Positions 45,223 through 57,169 of a stretch of 64,000 bases of DNA are shown here, one piece after another. A model generated the notes under the pieces. That model was not told the DNA's origin. It ran no database searches and saw only the letters and a list, made by a program, of their open reading frames with translations. The DNA comes from Neckera pumila. Its lineage: Eukaryota; Streptophyta; Bryopsida; Hypnales; Neckeraceae. The DNA lies in NCBI GenBank assembly GCA_963969595.1, contig OZ018416.1, positions 11,176,065-11,240,064 on the forward strand. Reading direction: 5' to 3'. The position numbers were made by a program, and so were the translations under genes. The first letter of the stretch is position 1; the number at the start of each line of letters is the position of its first letter.

Positions 45223-45555
45223 GTTTGTTTGTTTGTTTGTTTGTTTGTTTGTTTGTTTGTTTGTTTGTTTGTTTGTTTGTTTGTTTGTTTGTTTGTTTGT
45301 TTGTTTGTTTGTTTGTTTGTTTGTTTGTTTGTTTGTTTGTTTGTTTTGTTTTGTTTTGTTTTGTTTGTAGCGTGGACAACTTCCTGACCGTGCGTCCCCC
45401 GGCCGCATGCTTGGTACCGTCGGAAAGCTCTCGCCGAGGAGGGGTGCACCGGCTTGGTTTCGTGGCGTTTGGAGCGGTGGTGTAAAAGTTATTGAATTTC
45501 AAAGTATTTATTGATTAAAAAATTAGAAAATTACTTTTACTTTGATTTTGGTGGC
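45223..45555 (-). mobile_element. Retroposon-like repeat with long (AAAC)n tail, copy 2
   Basis: On the minus strand the body runs from CAAAATCAAAGTAAAAGTAA (45555 side) through CAATAACTTTTACACC, CTCCAAACGCCACGAAACC and GAGAGCTTTCCGACGGTACC. It ends in a tail of about four AAAAC units and about thirty AAAC units (45223-45368). The body keeps many CG dinucleotides that are TG or CA in copy 1 at 12.1 kb, so this copy looks younger. All ORFs over the tail (repeated NKQT or FVCL peptides) are artefacts. Confidence 0.7.
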
Positions 45556-45560
45556 GTTCT

Positions 45561-45640
45561 TGGTACTGGGAGTGGAACTGGGAGTAGAACTGGGAGTAGA
45601 ATCGGAAGTAGAACCAGGAGTGGAACCAGGAGTAGATGAA
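45561..45640. repeat. 12-bp tandem repeat, 6-7 copies
   Basis: Units of the form ACTGGGAGTAGA, changing to ACCAGGAGTGGA, extend from about 45561 to 45637, next to the 5' side of the (AAAC)n-tailed repeat. It may be an expansion at the element boundary. Confidence 0.65.
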
Positions 45641-46189
45641 AATTGGGCCAACGGCATAGGGTCACACTAGTTCATATTGAAATGAGGAGGAAAAAAACAC
45701 ATAAACAAAGATTTTGTATCTAAATTCTTGTCAATCCAAAGTTTATTTTGCATTTAAAGCTCCAAAGTACATTCTTTGATACATTCCTTCTCCTACCATG
45801 CTCTTTAAGGAAGCAAGCAACTTGATGTTGATGGCACATTATGTACCTACAAACCTTGATTAAGGGGGTGCAACTATATTGATTCTTAAAATTTTGAGCA
45901 ACCAAAAATGGGTCAATCCAATTTTAGAACGGTCATTTTGAGACTTAAAAATGTGAAAAGCTACTTGAACTTTGGCTCATTCCTGAGGGAACCAAGCTAG
46001 TTATGAAGTGGTGTATTCAGATTTAGAATAAGATTCACTATTGAATTTACAAAAATTTACAAAGCGTAGGTGACGTGGGTGTTGTAGCAAAAGAGTCATC
46101 GGATGGAGAAACTCTAGACAATGAAGTAGAGGCATGTGTTCATAGGTGTGCATGGTCATAATTATATTGCCTGGTATTAGTAAGACTGG
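45641..46189. other. Intergenic DNA, nothing recognised
   Basis: Short ORFs (61-63 codons, minus) without motifs. No terminal repeats were found. Confidence 0.3.
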
Positions 46190-46394
46190 CACTATAAGAA
46201 ACCTACATTTTAGGTGACAAACCCTGATTTTTCTTGACAGATTTTAGTAGACATCCAATGCAATAAACCCATGTTTTTTGTCAACAAAAACATTTAACAT
46301 AACATCAATGTTGACATAAAATATTGGGTTTGTTGCATTGGATATCCACTAAAATCTGTCAAAAAAACTCCTAAAACGGGGGTTTCTTATACCA
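46190..46394. mobile_element. CACTA-like MITE with long inverted arms
   Basis: CACTATAAGAAACC at the left pairs with GGTTTCTTATA at the right. The arms continue through GACAGATTTTAGTAGACATC, then CAATGCAATAAACCCA, paired with the inverse near 46326-46365. About 205 bp, almost entirely palindromic. The last bases on the right are CCAC instead of GTG, so the terminus is damaged and the target duplication is unclear. It belongs with the copy at 60.8 kb. Confidence 0.7.
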
Positions 46395-46395
46395 C

Positions 46396-47624
46396 GGGCT
46401 AACCTTTGAGATGGGAGAGAGGTGGCTGAAAATTTTTGGTGCGCTTTTAGAAGTGAGGCGTGGCAAGATATGTGAGGAAAACCTCGGGAGAAAATATCTG
46501 AAAACCATAGAAAAACATCTTGAAGTGGAAGAATAATGAGGTTCAATAATAATGATGCTTGGAATCATAAGGGGTTCCTAGCCTAAAGCATTCATGGCCC
46601 TTTTTCAATGAGCTTTATAATAACAGATTAGACCTAAAGCGGCATTGCCCTCCTCCTTTTCTAAACTCTGTCCGGTCTGTAGATACAAACAACCATAGGA
46701 ATACACATCTTACACTTGGATTTGAGCTGCTTTAAAAAATAAATCCTATTGTGTCTTTTCTTATGTTATTTTACTCTACCATATTTAATCTTGAATTTTG
46801 ACCTAGATTTGTGACAAATCTTCCATTTATCTCATAATTTTTGAAAACTTAACAATAAAGTGGTCATTATTTCAAGACCGTTTTTTTAATTCCTTTTTGG
46901 TCCTAAAAATACAAGACTTGTTTCCATATTGACTAATAAAAACAGCTAAATGTCAACATAGATGTAAAAAAAAATTTGTTCCAAAAAATCCAGGCATGTG
47001 GAACTTGGTTGTCTTGAGAATGAGTATAGTGTACTAAATTTCTAAAACGTTACATGTGAGATTATTTGTCCAAAAGAGCTAGTCAAAGCACAATTTTTGC
47101 TACGCCAAAACATTGATTTCCTTGAAATACCCTTCACTTTTACGTTATACTCTTGCAATCTATGACTTGAATTGACACTACTTTGTAGAGATGATATAGA
47201 CTTGGCTCTCTATAAGATCCTATAGTTAATTTTGTTAAGAAATGACTCATATTACTTTGAATTACAACTCTTTGTAACTTAACTTATAAAATCTATATCC
47301 AAAACACCTTGAAAATAGCTTAAAATTTTAAAGGTTAACTTGTAAGAGACCAAGCTAGAGATCAATCCAATTCCATTTTCATGATTTCTTATTTATACTT
47401 GTATTGGTTGAAACTTTGTATTACGTTGCTCATATTTGTATTGTGCTTTCAAAATATTTTGTTAATACCAATAGTTTAATCTACTATTACATGATATTCT
47501 AATTACACTAGAATAAAGAAGACACAAGAATTTCAATTACTAGTATTTCACATGATATTTTCCATTTTACACGATTCAGAACAATAATGAAACTATAGGA
47601 AAAAACTAATTCAAATCTGCATAT
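46396..47624. other. AT-rich intergenic DNA
   Basis: Overlapping 65-codon minus ORFs at 46349-46568 lie on the edge of the preceding element. Nothing else was recognised over about 1.2 kb. Confidence 0.35.
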
Positions 47625-47628
47625 TTAG

Positions 47629-48561
47629 TCCCTAAAGGTTTTTGACTATGTTTTCACCAAAACCGCTCCAAAACTGCCATTTCTAATACAAGTACCAAAT
47701 TTTAGAAACAAAACATTTTTGAACACATGTAACCGTAGGATCTTGTAGTACACTGGTTTAAGAAGATGTGGAAAATGTTTCAAAATTTTCCGCCATGTAG
47801 ATTGCAAGATAGTAGTGTTTGAATTGACAAAAATCCTCTTTTAGTCACTGCAAACTTCGGGCAGCTGCCCTTCACAAGGTCACATTTGTATGAAAAAATG
47901 TCCAAAATGGTGGTTACTCTTTGGATTCATTCTTCAAGACAAGTTGGCTACATCCTTGAAAATTTTCAGATCATTTGGAATTGTACAACATATAGGAAAA
48001 AAATAGTAAGTAGGAAGAGGTAGAGAATGACTCAAATTACTAAATTGTCAAGAATTTAATTATGGAATTGAAAATGCCAATCCTAGCGGGTGTAATGCTG
48101 TAATAAACAATATACACCCAATTTTTTTTGTTTTATTCAAAAATATTGAAAATTGAGTTAGATAAAGAACTTCAAAGTTTATTTTAGAGTTGAAATTCCA
48201 TAACTACCCTCAAACTAAGAATCCTCATGACTTTTGACTCATTAATCCAAATGGAATGATTCAAAGCTTCCCACGTACATATAAATCTAAAGAACCAATT
48301 TCAATTTTTTATTTTTTTTAAAAGTGATTTTTAAAGAAGTTTTTTTTGCTGCCCGGACTGCCCGCCAAGCAATGAAAATGACAAATCATGCAATAACTTT
48401 TTTATCATGTAGTCAAAAGTTATGAAAATTGTTGGGCCTTAAAGCTACTCCTCGGGAAAATGCTGCGTGAAAATTTCAAAGAAAAAAATTAAAAACTCCG
48501 CTTATAGTGGGCTGCCCCAAAATGCTATGTTCTCAAAAAAGCATGTTCAGGGCTTTAGAGG
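47629..48561 (+). mobile_element. Family T element, delta subfamily
   Basis: 933 bp with decayed flanks (TTAG left, TTAG right) and ends (TCCCTAAAGG / CTTTAGAGG). End A continues TTTGACTATGTTTTCACCAA. The GGAATTGTACAACATATAGG block near 47978 is a delta hallmark. The end resembles the 32.8-kb copy rather than the 40.5-kb one (GGGCTGCCCCAAAATGCTAT). Confidence 0.8.
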
Positions 48562-48565
48562 TTAG

Positions 48566-49640
48566 TTTAGCTATCTTTTGAGTGGATGGTGGATAGTGAA
48601 GATGAGGTGCATTTCAATCAATGCACCTCTCTCCATCCATTCAAAAGCCCCCATTAAAAAAATTAAAAACAAATTTATTACCCCCTTCTCCCATTTTTGT
48701 GATTAAAACTTTTTTTTAAATATTTATTAACTCCCCCCTCTCTCATTTTGTGATTTTTTTTTTGTTATCCTTCCACGCCCCTTCTCCTATTTGGATTTGA
48801 GGGAGCACTTTACAATTTTACACAATATGGGATATGTCCATTTGCTCATATCCCGTATCTCGTATCCCATATCCCATATTTGTACTGTATTTATATCCTA
48901 GATCCAAATTTGTATTTGTATTTTATTATTTTCCCTGATCAACAGTAGATCAGAAGCGCGCAGGGGGGGGGATTTTATCAACGGGGGATCAACGGCTCTC
49001 ATTTTTATCAAAAAGAGGGTGGGTGGGTGGTGTAATAGGAGGATTCTATAACCATAGGAGATAGGCATATTTTTGGCCCACATTTTAATAGGAGGTGGGG
49101 ACAAGGAATATCTTTCAGATGCACTAAATTTAATGACATTTGAAAATATGAGTCAAAAGTTATGTCCTAATACGCTTTTCTTTTTGTAAATGGGCAGTTT
49201 GGGCAAATAAAAAAAAAACTTTGCAGATTGGGAATAGACGGACCCCTGAATATGGTCAGACTAGTTCTATTCTATGACCTCCAACTTGACATCAATTTTA
49301 CGTTATGTTTTGAGTTGTTGTCAGCTCCCACAAGCCACATTTCTTTATCCCTCCCCCACTTTTGTACAGTAAGGGACATGGCAGCCCAGACCTCAGTGAC
49401 CGAGGGTTCAGTCTCACTTGCAGGGGGGCAATGGGACTCGCCCATAAGTTAATAAATGCAGTGGCCCTTCCAGGCTGATGTACCCACTGAAGCTTTACAT
49501 CAAATTTTGAAAACAGAATTAGGTTAGTCTCTAGTGACACCCTGCGTTCTACCATTCTCTGGCGACTCTGGTGCGCTCAAAACAGAATTAGGTTAGTCTG
49601 ATGCTTACTTGCTGATTGGTGGACTAACACTATCGAGTAT
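48566..49640. other. Mixed stretch: purine/pyrimidine runs, family T scrap, GC island
   Basis: At 48820-48900 a pyrimidine-rich string repeats ATATCC(C/G)(A/G)TATC units. Near 48961-48970 there is a G-run. The segment 49090-49222 is an inverted scrap of delta End B (GGTGGGGACAAGGAATATCT, ATTTGAAAATATGAGTCAAA). The segment 49230-49640 is GC-richer and holds a 21-bp direct repeat, AAAACAGAATTAGGTTAGTC plus T, at 49510-49530 and 49579-49599. No gene is recognised. Confidence 0.4.
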
Positions 49641-50086
49641 AAGGTAGGAGGCTCTAAAAGCGACCCTTTAAGGGCTGATTCGCCCTTTTCATAGGTTTGC
49701 ATGATCAGAAGTATTTTTAGCTCATTTTCCAGAGAAAGAAAAATAAATGCCAAACGCAACACAAGTGGTTTCATATTTATTGAAGCATTTTTTAATTAGT
49801 TATGAATTTTCAAAGATTTCTGTTGAAGGTACCTATTTGTGACTCCTAGGTCTCCAAAATCCGTCCCCTTGCAACTTCTAAAGTGATTTGAGGAAAGCAA
49901 GGTCAATGATTGGCTCTTGCAATAGAAAACTAATTTTTCCTTGATGCATTCAATAGCTAAAGTGGTCCATTCAAGGGTCACCTGCAATCCATTCTACAAC
50001 TAATTATAGGGTCGGTTTGAAGGAGAGGATCGCTTTTATAGACTCCTACCTTACCAATATTAAAGAAGTCCAAAAACTGAAGTTAA

Positions 50087-50979
50087 CCCCTAAAGCTCCA
50101 TGACTATGTTTTCACCAAAAAACGCTCAAAAACTGTCATTTTTAGAACAAGTACCAAAACTTTTGGAAAAATATCTTTTCTAATACATGTAACCCTAGGA
50201 CTTTGTAGTATGCTGACTTGAGAACATGTGATAAAAATTTCAGAAACTTCCACCATGTGGACTGCAAGATATGAGCTTTCAAAACCGAAATCATTTTTTT
50301 GGCCCTGCGAAAAACAAGGCAGCTGCACTTCACAAGCTCACTTTTAAATAAAAAGATGTTCAAAATGGTGGTGCTTCTTTTGAATCCTTTTCCTAGACAA
50401 GTCGACTACATGCTTGAAAAATTTCACATCATTTGAAATTGTACAACATATAGGAAAAAATAGTAAGTAGAGAATGATTCAAAATACTAAATTGTTAAGA
50501 ATTTAATTATGGAATTGAAAAATGCCAATCCCAATGGTTGCAATGTTGTAATAAACAATCTCCATCTCATGATTTCATTTTTATCAAAAAATATTGAAAA
50601 TTGATTAAGATAAAGGACTTCAAAGTTTATTTTAAAGTAGGAAATCCATGATTGCCCACAAACAAAAAATCCTCATAACTTTTGACTCATTGATCAAAAT
50701 GGAATGATTCAAAGCTTTCCACGTATATATAACTCTAGAAAACCAATTTCAAATTTTTGTTTATGAAAAAAGTGATCAGCCGAATTGGAAAACAAATAAC
50801 ATACCATGCAATAACTTTTTAACCATATAGTTAAAAGTTATGAAAATTATTGGGCGTTAAAGTTATTCCTCATCCACACCTTCTATTAAAATTTGGTTCA
50901 AGAATATAGAAATCTCTAGTCACAAGTACCTGACTAAAATTTCTATGTAGCCAAAAAGCGCTTGTTGGTCCTTTAGCGG
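50087..50979 (+). mobile_element. Family T element, delta subfamily
   Basis: TTAA at 50083-50086 and 50980-50983; 893 bp. The right terminus is CTTTAGCGG. An ATAACTTTTGACTCATTG module lies near 50677. About 60 bp around 50770-50780 is missing compared with the 58.9-kb copy. Two overlapping minus ORFs (73-74 codons) at 50104-50363 are incidental. Confidence 0.85.
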
Positions 50980-50983
50980 TTAA

Positions 50984-52026
50984 GGTAGACAAGCCTATGG
51001 TAGAACCACCCATAATCAACCACTTAAGCAACTCCGCACATGTTTTGGAGCAATAGAAGGCAATGTTAATTTTCAAGCTTGAAGAAAGATAGAAATGACG
51101 AGTATTGCTAATTTTTTGTGATTTGTTTCTTTGAGTTCAAATTAATATGAATTTTGGAAGCCAAAAGTAGGCCTAAACCCATATCCTATCTATAATATCT
51201 GTCAATTCCAATCATTCAAGAACTACTTTCCCACTCACTACTTTCTACTTTCTTGTTCATACTTTGGACATGTGTCATGGCTTTATTAGGCTAATTTTGA
51301 AAAGGGAAAAAAATTCTAAGCTTTGGTTGGAAATTTGTGCCAACCTTGCTTGAAAATAAGTGCATCCTACAGGTTGGGTATGGCTCCCTAGTCAAGAATG
51401 GGTGGTTCTACTGTACTAGCAATACGAATATCTTAGGCCAAATCCAAGAGTTCTTTCAATGGTTTGCACTTGTTGCACGAATCAATTGCAAGTTGAATTG
51501 TAACTTTTTAATTAAAATTGTGATATTTATAAATTTCTAAGTCCAGATTTTGTTCCACAAAAAGAGATGGAGCTCTCTCAAGGTTGCACGTGCAAATAGT
51601 ATGCCGGCTTCTGGCTTTCTCGCCAGCCATGGTTAGCAAGTGCATCAGAACATATCTCGGATGGGTCACAATGCTCTAGTAGGCCACCACATTCTCACAA
51701 AAACACTCCACATGCAATATTAGGTTGCATATATTTATTGGAATGTTGGGCTGCTGTGTGAAATACAAAGGTAAAAAACATTTTCCATGTGTACGCAAAT
51801 ATGTGATGCTAGAGCAAACCACCCAAGGAGTTGAGGAGAATTAAGCATGGTACTCCATTTGCAAAGAACATAATTGTCTTTACTCACACAAACCTCATCG
51901 AGAGAGTTGCGACTTAGTGTAGGTACAAGATGAAGAAACAGTTGGGAAGTAATCTTTTTGGCACTCTATTGCAGATGTTGCGGTCGGGACAGTACATTCC
52001 CTCAGCTTCTTGGATTCTGCATGTCC
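50984..52026. other. Intergenic DNA, nothing recognised
   Basis: ORFs of 67-68 codons without motifs. The stretch 51590-51660 is GC-richer (CCGGCTTCTGGCTTTCTCGC) and is not related to its neighbours. Confidence 0.3.
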
Positions 52027-52030
52027 GTTA

Positions 52031-52936
52031 CTTTCTAAAGTTCCATGCCTATGTTTTCTCCAAAAAAGCTCAAAAATTGCCATTATTAGAACAAGTACCA
52101 CATTTTTATTTTTATTTTTGACACATGTAACTATAGGAACTTGTAGTATGCTGACTTGTGAATATGTAGTGAAAATTTCAGAAATTTTCACCGCGTGGAT
52201 TGCAAGATATAAGCATTTAAATTCACTACAATCTTTTTCTTGGCTCTGTGAAAAGAAAAGCAGTTGCACTTCACAATCTCACTTTTCTACAAAAAAATGT
52301 CCGAAATGGTGGTGCTTCTTTGGATTCTTTTTTCTAGACAAGTTGGCCACATGCTTGAAAAAAATTCACATCATTGGAATTGTGCAATATATAGGAAAAA
52401 TATAGTTAATAGAAAGAGATAGAGAAAGACTCAGAACACAAAATTGTTAAGAAATACTTAAAGAATTGGAAAATGCCAATCCCAATGGTTGCAATGTTGC
52501 AATAAACAATCTACATCTTCTAATTTACTTTTTTCAAAAAATATTGAAAATTGAATAAGATAAAGGACTTCAAAGTTTATTTTAGAGTAGAGAATCCATA
52601 ACTACCCGCAAATAAAATATCCTCATAACTTTCATTTCATTGATCGAAATGGAATGGTTCAAAGCTTCCTACATATAAATAATTTTAGAAAACCTAATTC
52701 AAATTTTGTTTTTCAAAAAAGTTATTTTCTTTATCTGCCAGAATTACCCATTTATGAAAAAACAAACCATATTAGGCCATAATTTTTGACTCATATTTTC
52801 AAATGTCATGAAATTTAGTGCATATGAAAGATATTCCTTGTCCCCACCTTCTTTGAAAGTTTCTACCTAAAATATACATCCTCATTTACACTAGTCTGCC
52901 CAAATTGCTGAGTTGCCAAAAAATGCATGCTAAGGT
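52031..52936 (+). mobile_element. Family T element, delta subfamily, ends lost
   Basis: The interior is collinear with other delta copies: CCATGCCTATGTTTTCTCC, the block near 52180-52230, the CATAACTTTCATTTCATTG module near 52624, and ATAATTTTTGACTCATATTT near 52780. The left flank is TTAC, and the right end stops at AAAATGCATGCTAAGGTC without TTTAGGGG. It is an old, immobile copy. Confidence 0.75.
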
Positions 52937-54003
52937 CGAGCCACCTATTCCCTACCAGTGAACCATTCCCAACCTATAGGTGCACATATTTTTGACCAAG
53001 CTTAAAATGTATTGTTTTTCCTTTTCAAAGTTGGAACTAATAAATACATAACACATGTCCCAAGTTGTGAGAAAAGAAGTAGGAAATAATGATTAGGAAA
53101 AAAATTATTGAGTGATTGGAATTGGAAGAGTCTAGATGTTGGCCATGGGTCTGAAGCACTTTTTGTCTCCCAAAATTCATAATAATTTTAGTTCAAACAA
53201 TAAAATTACCAAATTTTCTGCAATCCTTGTCATTTCTAACAATGTACCTTTGAAAAATATTTTTATTGCCTTCACTACTCCAAATCATGTTGGATTTTCT
53301 TATTTGGTTGGTTATGGGTGGCTCTACCTTAGTCCTTTAGGAGTTATTAAATATCATGCTTCATCATAAGTATACAATTGTATTGTCAAAGTTAAAGTCC
53401 AAAATTCCTAAAATTTGCTCTATATTTTTTATTCCTCTATATATTTTAGTGAAAATTTAATTTTTTGTTTCATTAATAGAAAGTATTAAATGATAAATAT
53501 AAAAAATTATAAAAATGTTCAATTTAAGTTTCTACAAAAATATTCAAGCTAATCATATCTTTTATCCAAAAAATGACATATTTATTAATTGACCAAGGAA
53601 ATATTGACATATAATGCTATGAATCAAAAGGTGTTTGTCACAGGCTTTGGACGACAATGTAGAATTTTTTTGTTTTGACCAAATAAAGAGAATTTTGAAT
53701 GAATTCTAGGATTTTTTATTATGTATAGTATAATATAAGTGTTGTTCAAAATCTCCCAAGAGTTTTCAAGGTCAATCACAAAAATTGCCATAATCAACTA
53801 GTTTTCTTTTTATTTTCAAAATAGAGTGATTCTACTTCAAGGTCAAGTCAAGGGGGTGATTGCCAAAAGTAATTTTTCTATTTCATATCATTATTCTCCA
53901 AGATGAGTGATTATTGATAGTTTATTTGCATTATATCTCTAAATGCTTTCAATTTATAAGCAAGATACACATGGTTATTTTATTGTATTTGGTCCACATT
54001 TTT
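52937..54003. other. Intergenic DNA, nothing recognised
   Basis: Strongly AT-rich. A 77-codon plus ORF at 53136-53369 has no recognisable motif. CAGTCCTTTAGGAG-like text near 53330 is not accompanied by element sequence. Confidence 0.3.
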
Positions 54004-54007
54004 TTAA

Positions 54008-54926
54008 CCCCTAAAGGCCCAAGTGTCCGTTCAACGGACAAATGGGATTTCGGGCAGGTACCTACGGGCTGAAATTTTGTCCTGATTTTTTGAAACTTTT
54101 TTAGAAGATAGAAAAACTGATAAGCTTTGTGGGAGTATAATTTTTTTTTCAATCGGTGCCCGGGAAAAAAGTTATGCCCAAATAAGCTCAAAACAGGGGA
54201 GAGCGGGCAGCAAAAATAATTTTGCAAAAAAATAATTATTTTTTTTAAAATTTTTTTCCCATAGATTATATTTTTGTCTATCTGGAAAGCTTTGATTCAT
54301 TTCATTTGGACTTGTTATGAGAAAGTTATGGACATTCTTGTTTTTCGGGCAGTTAGAACATCTTTTTGAAAAAAATAACTTGTAGGATTCATTTTTTAAT
54401 GCAATTTTTCAAAGTTTTCAAAATTTTTTTTTGGCATGGTGTAGTTTACTTGCTAGAACAATCTCACTATTGGGATTAGTTCATTTTAATTCCATCTAAA
54501 ATATATGAGTATTTTAGATTTTCCTTCTATCTCGTACCTAATTCTACTTAACAATCTTTTTAATAATGAAAATTAAGTTTTTTTGAATTTTTTTTTTGGT
54601 AGATCGTCAATTCAATTCTCCACTATAAAAATTTAAAGCTCAAAACTCTGTAGTGCAAAAATTTTAAGCTAAAAATGTTCAAAGTAAAAAAATCCAATCC
54701 CACAATGTGCTGAAAACCTTGTTTTTTTCACTTTAAACGTAGATATCTTGCAATCTATGCGGTCAAAAATTCTGAAATTTTTTCCACACATTCTTATACT
54801 AGTTAGGTGTAAGATCCTATGGTTAGATGTGCAAAAAAAACATTTTTAATTTTTTCTTCACTCTTTGCTAAAAAATGGCAGTTTTGGGTGTTTTTTGGCA
54901 AAAAAAAGGCCTTGGGCGTTTAGGGG
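54008..54926 (-). mobile_element. Family T element, beta subfamily
   Basis: TTAA at 54004-54007 and 54927-54930; 919 bp, perfect CCCCTAAAGG start and TTTAGGGG end. End B carries a changed palindrome: AAGTGTCCGTTCAACGGACA. Interior modules are well kept: TTGCAATCTATGCGGTCAAA near 54750, CATTTGGACTTGTTATGAGA near 54304. Confidence 0.9.
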
Positions 54927-54930
54927 TTAA

Positions 54931-55770
54931 TACAAGTTTGCAATTGAATTATTTTTCAAGTTGAATACTTTTTTGGAGCGAGTGACTACAAGGTGTAATT
55001 GAATGCAAACTAATAAATCAAATTAGGTTGTGTTCTTCATTAATTGTGCTTTAGTTTTCACCTTTGTGCAAGGAAGGATTAGATGCAAAGTGGTGCAACA
55101 TGCCTCATGCTTGTGAGTTCATATTAGTGAAAACAAAACCAAAGACAAAATTCAAAAGAATTTTATTTTGGACCAAAAAGAGTTTAATTGATTGTTAGTT
55201 TTTTATTATTCATAAGCAAATAACCCTAAGTTTGCTCACTTTACAATGAAGACAAAATTCTCTTCATTTTTGGGTTGAAGTTATCTACTTTTACTTCACT
55301 TCCCCTTTTTTTTAGTCCAAAAAATCCTACACCATTCCTTCATTCCAATCCCAATCAATTTTTGTTGAATTGCAATAAATAATGTACTATTATAGATGCA
55401 TGTATCTAAGTCCAATTAGTTTTTTATCAATGGGATCGCTATTGATAAATGGCAAGTGCTAATGGCAAGTGGGACCCTTTCAATGAGTTGAGGCCCTAAT
55501 GTAATGGGAATCAAAACCACCAAATTCACTTGGTTGTCATGTTCTTCTTTGAGGTCAATACTTTTGGGAGATTCAAAGGACCTCCTACAAAGTTTGCAAG
55601 ATTCTTTGAAAGGAGTGTCATTTGCAATTCTTTTGCCACCTACTTGACTATTCCTGCCAAGATGTGAAATATAATTATGCTTCTTACAATTGTCTTACAA
55701 CTTGCACTACCTACTTGTGAGAAATGCGAAAGATAATTATACTTCTTATAACTTTTCTACATCATCTCTT
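54931..55770. other. AT-rich intergenic DNA
   Basis: No supported ORF or terminal repeats. It precedes the 51-bp repeat array. Confidence 0.3.
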
Positions 55771-55774
55771 AACA

Positions 55775-55975
55775 CTGTCCCATTATCCCACTTGCTTCCC
55801 ACTTGCTCTTGCTCCTGACAATGTCCTACCCCATTATCCCACTTGCTCCCCACTTGCTTCTGCTCTTGACAATGTCCTACCCCATTATTCCACTTGCTCC
55901 TGCTCTTGGCAATGTCCTATTGTTCTATTGCTCTTGACATTGTCTCATTGCCCCAACGCTCCTAACATTGTTATG
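55775..55975 (+). repeat. 51-bp tandem repeat in an open reading frame
   Basis: Three to four units contain CCCATTATCCCACTTGCT and CTCTTGACAATGTCCTAC, starting near 55780, 55830 and 55880. Because 51 is a multiple of three, a 100-codon plus ORF (55724-56026) shows a 17-residue peptide repeat with PHYPTCSPLASALDNVL. Downstream, GCAAAAGGTAATGTTGCCT repeats about every 30 bp (56032-56115). I favour non-coding minisatellites, since no start context or domain supports a protein. Confidence 0.65.
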
Positions 55976-56163
55976 TTTCTCATTGCCCCATTGCTTTGGA
56001 GATTTTCATGTTCTTCACTACTTTAACAGAATGCAAAAGGTAAGGTTGTCTATTGATACAATGCAAAAGGTAATGTTGCCTATTGACACACAATGCAAAA
56101 GGTAATGTTGCCTCTTGCAACTATTCTCAAAGCTCTTGATATTGCCCCATTGTTGGTGATACA

Positions 56164-56628
56164 ATGCAAAACATAAATTTGCCTCCTACTCCATGTCCCA
56201 TTATTTCTTCTAAAATAATGCAAAAGGTTACTATAAAGGGTTACTTTGGGCCAATGCATTGGGTTGAAGAAAAAGGCAAAAGTGCAAAGACTTCAATGCA
56301 TTGGCCCATAGAGGTGCTAGTGCCAAGATGCTATTCTATTTGTGATGCTCTTAATAGGGTAAGAGCATCTTTGATGCACAACCTCAATGCACTTTGCAAC
56401 AAATTTCTAACTTATCACAGATATAAAATTATTTTGAACTTTATAAAAAGATTCAAATTTAGACATCTGACCATGAAAATAAACCACTTCAAAAGCAAGC
56501 TAAATGATAATTACTATAGAGGTCTTGGACAAATCATGCTTACCAATGCAAATTGCATGGCATTTGGGAGTGCGGTGAATATGATTTTGCTTGATTTGCC
56601 AATGCCTCCATGTTTGTTTGTCTTTTAG
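56164..56628 (+). other. 154-codon ORF with embedded inverted repeats
   Basis: The ORF has no recognised domain. Inside it, TGGGCCAATGCATTG (56247) and CAATGCATTGGCCCA (56294) form a perfect 15-bp inverted repeat. TGCACAACCTCAATGCACTT, then TGC (56375), pairs with the inverse at 56898-56920. The ORF therefore overlaps what may be an inverted-repeat element and is probably not a gene. Confidence 0.3.
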
Positions 56629-56761
56629 CTAGCTTTTGGTGGGATATATTTTGATTGTCAAGTATCCAATTTTACATATTTTTACATCTATTCAAAGTAC
56701 TATTGGATGCACTTCTAATGATGTAAAGTCAAGTTTTAATTATGAACCTGTAATTAGTTAA

Positions 56762-56883
56762 GGTATGCTTGCACTTGGTGTTAGGGGTGATGCTTGGAAT
56801 GTGAACTCAATCCAGAAGTAGGTCTAAATTCATTCCTAAGATCCTGAGTAACAACACTCTCTAACACCAAGTGCAAACACACC
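56762..56883. mobile_element. 122-bp MITE
   Basis: GGTATGCTTGCACTTGGTGT, then TAG, at the left pairs with CTAACACCAAGTGCAAACAC, then ACC, at the right, with two mismatches over 23 bp. The flanks are TTAA on the left and ATTA on the right, so a clean duplication is not visible. It lies between the arms of the larger inverted repeat at 56375/56898. Confidence 0.65.
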
Positions 56884-57169
56884 ATTAGCAATTTATTGCG
56901 AAGTGCATTGAGGTTGTGCATTTTGGGGGAGAATTTTGCTAAAAAAATGGTTGCCTATAGCCATCACTTCTCCTGCAAGTACACCACCACACAAAGACCA
57001 TTTCTGACTCTCTATGTACCAGTATTGTATTAGTAACAAATTTTTGATGATGAATCCAAACATTCTAGCAAATCATTGAAACCTTCAATTGTAAGAAAAA
57101 TCTAAAAATGTCTCACACAATTTATACTATTTTCTAAAAGGGCTTTGGCATCTTGGCTGGTATGGCTCA

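Noticed and set aside
45207..45502. ORFs encoding long NKQT, KQTN or FVCL peptide runs on both strands
   Set aside because: They are translations of the (TTTG)n tail of the retroposon-like repeat. All frames stay open because the tetramer lacks stops.
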